Assembly: GCA_045600025.1 (NCBI GenBank)
Contig: JAZRXC010000034.1
Coordinates: 1-38,079, forward strand
Origin: UBA3774 sp045600025
GTDB lineage: Bacteria; Bacillota; Clostridia; Lachnospirales; Lachnospiraceae
DNA: 38,079 nucleotides
Direction: 5' to 3'
The first letter of the stretch is position 1; every line of letters begins with the position of its first letter. Below the pieces are notes generated by a model. That model was not told where the DNA came from. It worked only from the letters and a program-made list of their open reading frames with translations, and did no database searches. The translations under genes were made by a program, and so were the position numbers. Shown one piece after another: positions 25,001 through 31,199 of this stretch.

Positions 25001-25449
25001 ACCATGATTTTGGCTGCTGGATAGACTGCAATGACGGAACGCACAAGCACATCTGCAAGAACTGCGGTAAAATTGAAGTGCAAGATCATATCTATGATGA
25101 TGACACCCACGAGTGTATTTGCGGCGCATATGATAAAGAATATCAATATATTAAACCGTCGGTTACGTATGACACCAAACAGACAAGGCATTATTATGGC
25201 TGGTTTGACTGGTTGTTCGGACATGGCAGAAATGTTACAACTTATACCGCTACCGTAAGTGTTGATACTGCAGGCGTTAAAGTAACCAAGATAGAAGTAG
25301 CGGAGACTGAAAACGGTACCTGGATTAAGTCTAATACCTATACATCATGTAAGGAAATCGATAAGTTCTTTGTACGCATCACCACTGATGATGGAAAAGT
25401 ACGCTTATATTTAGTGAACGGACAAACATTCATTCCGGCGAATAGATAA
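22093..25449 (+). CDS. Secreted surface protein with beta-helix core
   Basis: The 1118-residue protein begins with a signal peptide (KKRILSILLAAAMVVTLLPVVAFA). A short beta domain (GYKLDKITVSYG...FAMPEEDVEISASF) resembles repeat modules of Firmicute surface proteins. Residues about 130-490 are helical. Residues about 540-790 form a right-handed parallel beta-helix with recurring TMTGGEI/ITGGKIS rungs and GGAIY turns. The C-terminal part has cysteine-rich HKHICKNCGKIE and ECICGAYD segments and two Trp-rich segments, near residues 922 and 1033. I see no LPXTG, choline-binding or S-layer anchor, so it may be released or held by other means. ATG 22093 has AGGAAGGA upstream. Function unknown; adhesion or glycan binding is a guess. 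Confidence 0.75.
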   Translation: MKKRILSILLAAAMVVTLLPVVAFADGPKNHVSLDNSIEHGYIVIGNAEEWFYCGTESNVVVLTADGAEFEAGTELKVAAVSEYGYKLDKITVSYGSTSTDYTSFGTFAMPEEDVEISASFVENDTPVTLSEHTKMLIKLLTIYTGEDPDDAYEAVAYFLSDPANAGFAGCYEFFNGDFKISEDADRFGDTLFYISFLSVNAALNRLLSMTPETDAIDGLKCIISNAGPLSYKLLDLFEAYVDNDLPNYCILYNEVNEDRLLLCEMCLTEEGKTFGSNECFEAMRTFLTDDKVNGDALANPKSAYEAYAADICKLFGIADSAEIAAFKQCADNWCEDKANHFIYNNYSKLMSRDDFALLSTEEKCDYVRQVLVDTMLSCFDTILNNNFTGKYDYDTPADKMSDEIRYMLDHLMEIKENILVLFDVLNDNISDVIAGGEDAATAATEIYCADFGLYDFNLKLSGNFTELYSDWDKLFEACLGNPIPTGALEYTENDGVLTIKLLRDITCTGCACEEANGECWAEQHHGKEPIRIPAGKNVILNLNGFTLDRGLKNKDAAVEKGNVFTVNGKLTIQDNSTAQTGTITGGTSAYGAAIISNGETVLESGSITDCKTLSDDYDTTNSKLGRGGAIYVPALGKFTMTGGEIKNCSATVAGGAIFAWSGVVEITGGKISGCSVSGLDDGSGTVKAKGGAVYLLYAQMTMTGGEISGNTLSDVADKRGAGVYVATDAAITLGGTAKITGNTDGKGKASNLFLYDGTTFAISTEKAPANGMNVYVTTKTVPVEGTPVTISGTCSDVAKYFKADRSGEKVVFEDAVLKLAVNPNECEYEQKITKPVDGENYQLKLNGKEAGWFRFEAVSGGWKIMKTSEPGTLGMLRFPYLAMKDGKLTYTDSDNATVWTYKNGAFSTSIKTTQKIKTTGSFFGWIFGWGSKTITREVTTTYYLSTVIDGTKLSTCYVCAELYQDAVGDHDFGCWIDCNDGTHKHICKNCGKIEVQDHIYDDDTHECICGAYDKEYQYIKPSVTYDTKQTRHYYGWFDWLFGHGRNVTTYTATVSVDTAGVKVTKIEVAETENGTWIKSNTYTSCKEIDKFFVRITTDDGKVRLYLVNGQTFIPANR

Positions 25450-25464
25450 GCCGGGTAATAGATG

Positions 25465-25496
25465 AGGGCGCACATTGAAAAGATGTGCGCTCTTTT
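25465..25496 (+). terminator. Terminator after the surface protein gene
   Basis: Arms 25465-25475 and 25483-25493 pair over 11 positions with one G-T wobble, with a T-rich end (CTCTTTT). Confidence 0.85.
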
Positions 25497-25500
25497 ATTG

Positions 25501-25529
25501 TTGAGATTGCCGGCGAAAAAATCTATAAT
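25501..25529 (+). promoter_or_regulatory. Promoter of the MFS transporter gene
   Basis: TTGAGA (25501-25506), 17 bases, then perfect TATAAT (25524-25529), directly behind the previous terminator. The start codon is 30 bases further on with AAAGGAG in between. Confidence 0.75.
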
Positions 25530-25558
25530 TAACTTAGGTTTACATAAAGGAGACTGAC

Positions 25559-26791
25559 ATGAAAAAACTCGGTGGAAAATTCTGGACAGCCATGCTGATA
25601 TTCGGCCTGATGGGTCAGGTCGCTTGGGTAGTTGAGAACATGTATTTCAACGTGTTCATATACAAGATGTTCAATGCCACGGCGGGGGAGATATCCGCGA
25701 TGGTCATGGCGAGCGCAGTTATGGCAGCGCTGACAACCATCATCATGGGCGCGGTCTCCGACCAAATCGGTCGCCGCAAAGCTTTTATGAGCGTGGGCTA
25801 TCTGATATGGGGTATCAGCATCATCAGCTTCGCCTATATAAAGAGCGTTATGATGACCATAGTCATGGATTGCGTGATGACGTTCTTTGGTTCCACGGCA
25901 AGTGATGCAGCATACAATGCCTGGCTTACTGACAGGGGCGATGAAACTAACCGCGGAAGGATAGAGGGCGTCAACTCCATGATGCCCCTGCTATCGATTC
26001 TCATCGTATTTGGCGGCTTCATGAGCTTTAACCTTAATACCTCAGAAGCATGGACAACGATATACTATATTATCGGTATACTGACTACGCTGATTGGTAT
26101 ATCCGGATTCTTCCTGATAGAAGAACAACCGGGCCTTACCGGAACATGCGAGAATATCGGAGAAGTGCTGGCCTACAGCTTTCGCCCATCCCTATGCGCA
26201 GCAAATAAGAGATTATATCTGCGCCTTTTGGCATTTGCAATATTCGGCATCTCAATACAGATATTTATGCCGTATCTCATTATATATTACGAAGTCAGTC
26301 TCGGCCTTGATAACTATGTGTTGATTATGGCACCGGCAATTATACTTGCCGCAGCGGTGACATTCTTCTATGGAAGGTTATATGATAAAAAAGGCTTTGA
26401 ATTCTCTTGCATCCCTTGTTATGTGATGCTCATCACAGGGTATTTGCTGCTCTTTTTCAGCAAAAACACCGCTCTTGTATTTATAGGCTCGCTCCTTATG
26501 ATGTCGGGGTATCTGTCCGGCATGTCGGTATACGGGGCGGCAATCAGAAATGACATCCCCGAAGGATTGTCAGGCCGTTTCCAGGGCGTACGCATCATAG
26601 GCCAGGTATTTGTCCCCGGCCTCATCGGCCCTGCGATAGGAGCGTGGGTGCTCCGAAATGCAGAGCAGATCCTCGGTGATGACGGCACGTATTCATTCCT
26701 GCCAAATGAGAACATATTCCTCGCGGCAATGATTCCGATAGTAATATTGGCAGTAATTCAACTGCTGGGGAAAAGGAAGAAGAGAAAATAA
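25559..26791 (+). CDS. Major facilitator superfamily transporter
   Basis: The 410-residue protein has about 12 membrane helices and the loop 2-3 motif GAVSDQIGRRKAF that marks MFS carriers. The N-terminus is very short outside the membrane. A second family-like block (MSGYLSGMSVYGAAIRNDIPEGLSGRFQGVRIIGQVFVPG) lies in the second half. The early WVVENMYFNVFIY stretch resembles sugar or oligosaccharide transporters of Lachnospiraceae-type bacteria, but the substrate is unknown. It is a single-gene unit; no hairpin follows, and the gap to the next promoter is short. Confidence 0.85.
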   Translation: MKKLGGKFWTAMLIFGLMGQVAWVVENMYFNVFIYKMFNATAGEISAMVMASAVMAALTTIIMGAVSDQIGRRKAFMSVGYLIWGISIISFAYIKSVMMTIVMDCVMTFFGSTASDAAYNAWLTDRGDETNRGRIEGVNSMMPLLSILIVFGGFMSFNLNTSEAWTTIYYIIGILTTLIGISGFFLIEEQPGLTGTCENIGEVLAYSFRPSLCAANKRLYLRLLAFAIFGISIQIFMPYLIIYYEVSLGLDNYVLIMAPAIILAAAVTFFYGRLYDKKGFEFSCIPCYVMLITGYLLLFFSKNTALVFIGSLLMMSGYLSGMSVYGAAIRNDIPEGLSGRFQGVRIIGQVFVPGLIGPAIGAWVLRNAEQILGDDGTYSFLPNENIFLAAMIPIVILAVIQLLGKRKKRK

Positions 26792-26812
26792 TCAAGTTGC
26801 TGCAGTCATTTT

Positions 26813-26842
26813 GTCAACATATTATGCGCATACTATGTTGAC
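26813..26842. promoter_or_regulatory. 30-base palindrome, candidate RelB/YafQ operator
   Basis: The 30 bases at 26813-26842 form an inverted repeat with 14 of 15 pairs matching: arms GTCAACATA and TATGTTGAC around the 10-base TATGCGCATA, which is itself palindromic. The right end overlaps the -35 box (26838-26843). RelB/DinJ-type antitoxins bind such palindromes through their ribbon-helix-helix N-terminus. The length could seat two antitoxin dimers. Binding is inferred; the symmetry is seen. Confidence 0.7.
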
Positions 26843-26865
26843 TTTTCACTCAATCATGATATAAT
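26838..26865 (+). promoter_or_regulatory. Promoter of the RelB/YafQ operon
   Basis: TTGACT (26838-26843), 16 bases and TATAAT (26860-26865), the latter with TG one base upstream (extended -10). The promoter is tied to the palindrome above, as expected for self-repression. Confidence 0.75.
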
Positions 26866-26887
26866 ATGTACGTGAGGAGGCAATAAT

Positions 26888-27163
26888 ATGGCAAAAGTAG
26901 CAACTAATATAAGCATTGATGAAGATATTAAGCCCAAAGCCCAGGCAATGCTAGCTGAGTTTGGCTTAGATTTGTCAACTGCCGTAAATATGTTTTTAAG
27001 GCAAATGCTTCGCGAAAAAGCAATTCCTTTTGAAGTAAGAAAAGAAATCCCCAATGCAACAACATTAGCCGCAATCGCAGAAGTCGACGAAATGGAAAAA
27101 CACCCTGAACTCGCCAAAACTTATACGAGCGTTGATGATTTTATGGAGGATTTGCTTAAATGA
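26888..27163 (+). CDS. relB: RelB/DinJ-family antitoxin
   Basis: A 91-residue antitoxin with a ribbon-helix-helix N-terminus (ATNISIDEDIKPKAQAMLAEFGLDLSTAVNMFLRQ), the DinJ/RelB signature, and an acidic C-terminal tail that should wrap the toxin. GAGGAGG precedes the ATG. Its stop overlaps the toxin start by 4 bases (ATGA). Confidence 0.92.
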   Translation: MAKVATNISIDEDIKPKAQAMLAEFGLDLSTAVNMFLRQMLREKAIPFEVRKEIPNATTLAAIAEVDEMEKHPELAKTYTSVDDFMEDLLK

Positions 27164-27441
27164 AATATGATATCAGGAAGACATCCAAGTTTAAGAAGGA
27201 TTTTGAAATGGTAGTGAAGCGCGGACTTGATATCAGTGAATTTCGTGCTGTATTAGAACTGTTGGTTAATGGTTCGCCGATTCCTGAAAAATACAAAGAT
27301 CATCCTCTTCGTAATTCAAAAGATTTTAAAAATTGCAGAGAACTTCACATAGAGCCTGACTGGTTACTAGTTTATAAGTATTCTAATGACAATGTAATTC
27401 TATATTTGATTAGAACCGGAAGTCATAGTGATTTGTTTTAG
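27160..27441 (+). CDS. yafQ: YafQ-family mRNA interferase toxin
   Basis: A 93-residue YafQ homologue. The E. coli catalytic residues have clear counterparts: H48 (DHPL), H63, D67 and W68 (ELHIEPDWLL), H89 and F93 (TGSHSDLF). YafQ cuts mRNA in the ribosomal A site at lysine codons. All key residues are present, so the toxin should be active. It overlaps its antitoxin by 4 bases. The next gene starts 36 bases after the stop and may be read from the same promoter. Confidence 0.93.
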   Translation: MKYDIRKTSKFKKDFEMVVKRGLDISEFRAVLELLVNGSPIPEKYKDHPLRNSKDFKNCRELHIEPDWLLVYKYSNDNVILYLIRTGSHSDLF

Positions 27442-27477
27442 TTGACAGTAGCATTGAAATTATTGGAGAATAATAGC

Positions 27478-28197
27478 ATGGCCACAAAGAAGAAAACGAC
27501 AACAAAAAAGAAAAGTGTAGTAGACAGCGCTGTAAGAAATGCAGCAAAGCTCTCTGATGGCTGTAATCCTGAACTTGTAAAAGGCGCCGAATTCGACGGC
27601 ATTTTTGAAATTCCAATCATTAAAAAGCCGAAGAAAATGATTATTCCCAAGAAGCTTGTTCCATTTAGCAAAATGGATAAAGCAGACAAGAAGACTTTTG
27701 CTGTTTGCGAATATGAAAACGATACGGAATTCAGTGACCTTCTTGCACATCCTGATGAATACATTGAAATCCTGAAACAGTATCAAGGCTTTATTTCCCC
27801 GGATTGCTCGATATATCGAGATATGCCGTTGTCGCTTCAGATCACAAATATTTATAGGAACAGAGCTATAGGCTATTGCATGCAGAAACATGGAGTGTAT
27901 GTAATACCATGTGTTCGCTGGGGCGACGAAAGAACATATACAACAAAGTTTCTACCGGAAAGGATTGCTTTTGCAGGGGTTGAAAAGAATAGCATTGTTT
28001 CTGTTGGCTCATACGGACAGCTTAAAAATAAAGTAAATAGATATTATTTTGAAGCCGGAATGGATGCAATGATGGAAACGCTAGAACCCGAAATTGTACT
28101 CGTATATAGCAAAATGCCGGATGAAATAAAAGCAAAATATCCTGAGACTCAGTTTGTAGAATATGAAGATTGGACAAGTATAGTGAGGAACGACTGA
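27478..28197 (+). CDS. DUF4417 family protein
   Basis: The 239-residue protein starts with a Lys/Thr-rich basic stretch (MATKKKTTTKKKS), and then, after about residue 110, shows the DUF4417 pattern: SPDCSIYRDMPLSLQITNIYRNRAIGYCMQKHG, VIPCVRWGDERTY, FAGVEKNSIVSVGSYG and EIVLVYSKMP. DUF4417 proteins occur in phages and mobile elements of Firmicutes; I know of no established activity. ATG 27478 has TTGGAG 9 bases before it. The stop overlaps the next start by one base (TGATG), so it forms a cassette with the toxin-like gene. Base composition is AT-rich like the rest of this island. Confidence 0.75.
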   Translation: MATKKKTTTKKKSVVDSAVRNAAKLSDGCNPELVKGAEFDGIFEIPIIKKPKKMIIPKKLVPFSKMDKADKKTFAVCEYENDTEFSDLLAHPDEYIEILKQYQGFISPDCSIYRDMPLSLQITNIYRNRAIGYCMQKHGVYVIPCVRWGDERTYTTKFLPERIAFAGVEKNSIVSVGSYGQLKNKVNRYYFEAGMDAMMETLEPEIVLVYSKMPDEIKAKYPETQFVEYEDWTSIVRND

Positions 28198-28580
28198 TGG
28201 GCGCAGGACAAAGCGATTTATATAAAGGAACGTATGGGGATAAGCCGGAAAATATTCCTGATGAGTTAAAAGGAAAAATAAATCTCCCTGATAATGATGC
28301 TCAATTAAAACATATTTTTAGAAAAGAGGACGGGCATTTGCCTGATACGCCTGAAAATAGAAAGTTACTGTTGGATTTGGCGAATGATAGTACGGCACAT
28401 GCAGGGAAGGATTTACGCGGATTGGATTGGAACGCTCGAATTTATGAAGATGGTTCTCAATTATGGGTATCAAGCAAAGATGGAGTTGTTCAAAATGGTG
28501 GTATAAATAATCCTTACCGTCCTTGGGATTCTGCAACAGGTTTTAGCAAAAATGTATTTAAAGGAAGGATAAGAAAGTGA
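28197..28580 (+). CDS. Stand-alone polymorphic-toxin-like domain
   Basis: The 127-residue protein resembles the C-terminal tip of polymorphic or contact-dependent toxins: LKHIFRKEDGHLPDTPENRK, then LLLDLANDS, GLDWNARIYEDGSQLWVSSKDG, then VVQNGGINNPYRPWDS. Such tips are usually joined to large exported carriers; here there is no carrier and no signal peptide. Conserved-looking His, Asp, Arg and Trp residues hint at a nuclease-type fold, but I cannot name the toxin family with certainty. GAGG lies 9 bases before the ATG. The start overlaps the DUF4417 stop; the stop overlaps the next start by 4 bases. It may be an orphan cassette left after rearrangement or an intracellular toxin. Confidence 0.55.
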   Translation: MGAGQSDLYKGTYGDKPENIPDELKGKINLPDNDAQLKHIFRKEDGHLPDTPENRKLLLDLANDSTAHAGKDLRGLDWNARIYEDGSQLWVSSKDGVVQNGGINNPYRPWDSATGFSKNVFKGRIRK

Positions 28581-28918
28581 ACAAATTTGAACTATTTACG
28601 CTAATATACTATGTGTTGGATGCTTATTATGAAGATGCTTCCCATACAGATGATAAAATAAACACTGTGATAAGTGATATGAATCCTTTTATGTGGCAAG
28701 ATTGTACATCTGCTGATCCAACTGTTTATGATGCTTACTGTAAACTTGTCGGTGATAAAGAAATATTGTTAGAGAATAGTTTGCAAATAGCACGTGAATA
28801 TATAGGTACAATAGACTATGCGGACGTTTCTGAAGCATTTCATGATATGACTGATGAGGAATGGATCACGGCATGCAAAGAATTTTTAGCAACTGACCAT
28901 AAAGGGAAGGACAGTTAA
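28577..28918 (+). CDS. Probable immunity protein for the toxin-like domain
   Basis: A 113-residue acidic, helical protein (DAYYEDASHTDDKINTVISD, DADVSEA-like repeats of Asp and Glu) with no domain I recognise. It follows the toxin-like gene with an ATGA overlap, the position normally held by an immunity gene in polymorphic-toxin cassettes, and its acidity would suit binding to the basic toxin. Function is inferred from position and composition only. Confidence 0.5.
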   Translation: MNKFELFTLIYYVLDAYYEDASHTDDKINTVISDMNPFMWQDCTSADPTVYDAYCKLVGDKEILLENSLQIAREYIGTIDYADVSEAFHDMTDEEWITACKEFLATDHKGKDS

Positions 28919-29043
28919 AGCTACGCACGATTATGCCTAATTAAATGTGGTTTGCAAAATTTAACTACGGAAAAGGAAAACAGTGTTAATTATTTACAAA
29001 AAACGATAAAGATGTTCATTTTTATCGACTGGATACGGCGAAT

Positions 29044-29256
29044 ATGGAAAAATTAGCAGCACTAAATCTAATAGAAAATCCTACATTAAAATCAGCTACA
29101 GAAGCAGTACCTAAGCCACCGACGGATATTGATGTTTTACAGATGACAGAAGCTCAACTCCATGCAAAACTTCAGCATGGTTATGATGATTATAAAGCCG
29201 GCAGAACACTGAATGCTGCTGAAGCATTAAAAGATTTAAGTGAGAGGCACATATGA
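29044..29256 (+). CDS. Orphan antitoxin-like small protein
   Basis: The C-terminal half of this 70-residue protein (LQMTEAQLHAKLQHGYDDY, KAGRTLNAAEALKDL) looks like short RelB/Phd-type antitoxins common in Lachnospiraceae-like genomes, but no toxin follows. Upstream of the ATG the same frame reads on as plausible protein back to about 28990 (NDKDVHFYRLDTAN) before a TAA at 28987, and the ATG has only a weak ribosome site. It may be the remnant of a longer gene. Its stop overlaps the start of the amidohydrolase by 4 bases. The 28919-29043 gap before it holds no other gene I can see. Confidence 0.4.
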   Translation: MEKLAALNLIENPTLKSATEAVPKPPTDIDVLQMTEAQLHAKLQHGYDDYKAGRTLNAAEALKDLSERHI

Positions 29257-30551
29257 AATTGCTTTTAAAAAATCCAAACGTACTTTTGTCAGGGGAGGAA
29301 GGTTTTTATATCACTCAGTCTGACGTGTATATATCCGGCGACTGCATAGTTGCAGTCGGCTTTGAACCGGTTAATTTCGTAGCCGATAAAGTAATCGACT
29401 GTACGGACAAGCTGGTTATGCCGGGCCTTGTCAACGCGCACACCCACGGCTATATGAGCCTGTTGCGCAACATGGCAAATGATCTTCCGCTCGATAAGTG
29501 GCTGTTTGACTGCGTATTTCCCCGCGAAGATATGATGACGGCAGAGGATTGCTATTGGGGAACGATGCTTGCGATAATAGAGATGATTAAAACAGGAACG
29601 ACCTGCTTTAATGATATGTATCTCAAATTTGATTCCGTAATAAAAGCGGTAACTGACTGCGGAATCAGAGCAATGCTCGGCCGCGGAGTTGCTGACTCGC
29701 CCGGAGCAGAATACGGCAGACAAGGACTTACCAGTGCACTTGAGCACATAGAAAAAATGCAAGGTAATGACCTTATAGTTCCGGCACTTGCGCCGCATGC
29801 AGTGTATACCTGTTCAGAGAGCTTCCTCAGACAAATCGCAGGGATAGCACAGGAAACCGGAATCCCTATGCACATCCACTTATCAGAGACCGCCAAAGAA
29901 GTCGCCGACTGCCAAGCCGCGCATGAAGGCCTCACGCCGATAGCTTATGCGGAGAGCATAGGCCTTTTGGACGGACATACAATAGTAGCGCACGGTGTAA
30001 AAGCAACACAGGAAGATATAGATATCTTAAAGAATACGGGGGCATATCTGGTCACCAACCCCATGAGTAACATGAAGCTCGGTAGCGGAATAGCCCCTGT
30101 TCCTTTGATGCTGCAGGCAGGCGTGAAGGTGTCGCTCGGAACTGATGGCGCAGCCAGCAACAACACATTAAACATGTTCAGAGAGATGGCAGCAGAAGCT
30201 CAGATATATAAAGGCATATATGAAGATTCAACGGTAATGCCTGCGCAAAAAGTGCTTAAGATGGCTACAGAAGACGGCGCAGAAGCACTCGGCATGGGAG
30301 ATTATATCGGAAAGATTAAAGAAGGATACAAGGCGGATCTTATTATACTCAATCTCAGCAATCCCGAATTTATGCCGCTAAATGGCGTATTATCATCACT
30401 GGTATATTCATCATATGGCAGTGAAGTTGAAACGGTTATCATTAACGGTGAGGTCGTGATGGAAGACCGGAGATTTGTGATGATAGATGAACAACAGATA
30501 TATTCAGAGGTCGCATGGCGAGCTCAAAAATTAAAAGAATGTGTGCAATAG
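29253..30551 (+). CDS. mtaD: MtaD-like amidohydrolase (MTA/SAH deaminase family)
   Basis: The 432-residue metal-dependent amidohydrolase has metal site HTHG (VNAHTHGYMSLLRNMA), HIHLSET, the His of VAHGV, and the Asp of GTDGAASNN. The sequence around LPLDKWLFDCVFPRE is typical of enzymes that deaminate S-adenosylhomocysteine or 5'-methylthioadenosine. It is GC-richer than the accessory genes just before it (36 of 60 bases G or C at 29401-29460, against 18 of 60 at 28621-28680). GAGAGG lies before the ATG, and it overlaps the orphan antitoxin-like gene by 4 bases. Confidence 0.88.
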   Translation: MKLLLKNPNVLLSGEEGFYITQSDVYISGDCIVAVGFEPVNFVADKVIDCTDKLVMPGLVNAHTHGYMSLLRNMANDLPLDKWLFDCVFPREDMMTAEDCYWGTMLAIIEMIKTGTTCFNDMYLKFDSVIKAVTDCGIRAMLGRGVADSPGAEYGRQGLTSALEHIEKMQGNDLIVPALAPHAVYTCSESFLRQIAGIAQETGIPMHIHLSETAKEVADCQAAHEGLTPIAYAESIGLLDGHTIVAHGVKATQEDIDILKNTGAYLVTNPMSNMKLGSGIAPVPLMLQAGVKVSLGTDGAASNNTLNMFREMAAEAQIYKGIYEDSTVMPAQKVLKMATEDGAEALGMGDYIGKIKEGYKADLIILNLSNPEFMPLNGVLSSLVYSSYGSEVETVIINGEVVMEDRRFVMIDEQQIYSEVAWRAQKLKECVQ

Positions 30552-30559
30552 CACAAAAT

Positions 30560-30583
30560 AAAAAGCCTCATGCGAGGCTTTTT
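30560..30583. terminator. Shared terminator between the amidohydrolase and the CxxC protein
   Basis: AAAAAGCCTC (30560-30569) and GAGGCTTTTT (30574-30583) form a perfect 10-pair stem with a 4-base loop. With T runs on both strands it can stop both convergent transcripts. Confidence 0.9.
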
Positions 30584-30584
30584 A

Positions 30585-30785
30585 TTATTTTGCAGCGAGA
30601 TAAGCGTTGATAGCTTCAAGCAGCGGTTCTTCATTCATACCGTGAACTATGCAAGCTTCGGCAAGGGACTCACCCTGAGAAGAAGGGCAACCAACACAGT
30701 GCATACCGGCCTGCATCAGGATAGGAGCGATACCTATATCGTACTGCAGAATCTCGCCGATAGTCATATCTTTTGTGATAGTCAT
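30585..30785 (-). CDS. DUF1858 redox-disulfide protein
   Basis: The 66-residue protein matches the small DUF1858-type family that includes the hybrid-cluster-protein-associated redox disulfide domain: TIGEILQYDIGIAPILMQAG followed by MHCVGCPSS. The CxxC pair (C30, C33) should form a redox disulfide. I chose the start at 30785 because GGAGG lies 6 bases upstream; longer in-frame starts have none. It is transcribed away from the ferredoxin gene, which suggests a shared redox role, though this is inferred from position. Confidence 0.8.
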   Translation of the reverse strand: MTITKDMTIGEILQYDIGIAPILMQAGMHCVGCPSSQGESLAEACIVHGMNEEPLLEAINAYLAAK

Positions 30786-30815
30786 ATCAAATACCTCCAT
30801 ATTTAATTCGCCTAA

Positions 30816-30844
30816 AGTATATACCACAAATAAAAAGAATTCAA
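30816..30844 (-). promoter_or_regulatory. Promoter of the DUF1858 gene
   Basis: Read on the minus strand: TTGAAT (30844-30839), 17 bases, TATACT (30821-30816). It faces away from the ferredoxin promoter, whose -35 box starts 14 bases away at 30859. Confidence 0.65.
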
Positions 30845-30858
30845 GGTGCATACGGTAC

Positions 30859-30887
30859 TTGAAAAATAACTATCGTTGTATTACAAT
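30859..30887 (+). promoter_or_regulatory. Promoter of the ferredoxin gene
   Basis: TTGAAA (30859-30864), 17 bases, TACAAT (30882-30887). The message would begin near 30894, leaving a short leader with AAGGAGG. Confidence 0.7.
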
Positions 30888-30917
30888 GAGGTCATAAAAC
30901 CAAGGAGGTATCTAGTT

Positions 30918-31088
30918 ATGGCATACAAAATTACTGATGCTTGCGTTATGTGCGGAACATGCGCAGCTGAGTGCCCTGTTGGCGCTATATCTGAAGGAGA
31001 CGGACAGTATGTTATCGACGCAGCTGCATGTGCAGGTTGCGGTTCATGCGCAGCTGTTTGCCCTACCGGAGCTATCGTAGAGGAATAA
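30918..31088 (+). CDS. Clostridial-type 2[4Fe-4S] ferredoxin
   Basis: A 56-residue ferredoxin with two CxxCxxCxxxCP motifs: C9, C12, C15, C19 and C38, C41, C44, C48. It is a small soluble electron carrier of anaerobes. ATG 30918 follows AAGGAGG; the longer frame from 30876 starts within the promoter region. It could supply electrons to the FTR-like protein seen elsewhere in the window, but that is only a possibility. Confidence 0.96.
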   Translation: MAYKITDACVMCGTCAAECPVGAISEGDGQYVIDAAACAGCGSCAAVCPTGAIVEE

Positions 31089-31099
31089 TTTCCCACTAC

Positions 31100-31127
31100 A
31101 AAGAGCCGGCGGCAGGCCGGCTCTTTT
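31100..31127 (+). terminator. Terminator after the ferredoxin gene
   Basis: A perfect 11-pair stem (31100-31110 with 31116-31126, AAAGAGCCGGC) with a 5-base loop and a T4 end. Confidence 0.92.
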
Positions 31128-31167
31128 ACTTTATGAAAAAAATCTAAAAAGCATTTCTAAGTGCTTT

Positions 31168-31183
31168 ACCACTGACGAGTGGT
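31168..31183 (+). promoter_or_regulatory. Small hairpin just before mecA
   Basis: ACCACT (31168-31173) pairs with AGTGGT (31178-31183) around GACG. It ends 16 bases before the mecA ATG and holds GGTGAG, the only ribosome-site-like stretch there, partly in its stem. A second weaker pairing AAAGCA/TGCTTT lies just upstream. This may limit mecA translation. Confidence 0.4.
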
Positions 31184-31199
31184 GAGTTAAAATAAAAAT

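Noticed and set aside
23734..25224. 496-residue minus-strand frame inside the surface protein gene
   Set aside because: It is a shadow of the strongly biased codon use of the beta-helix region; it has no ribosome site and no family-like blocks.
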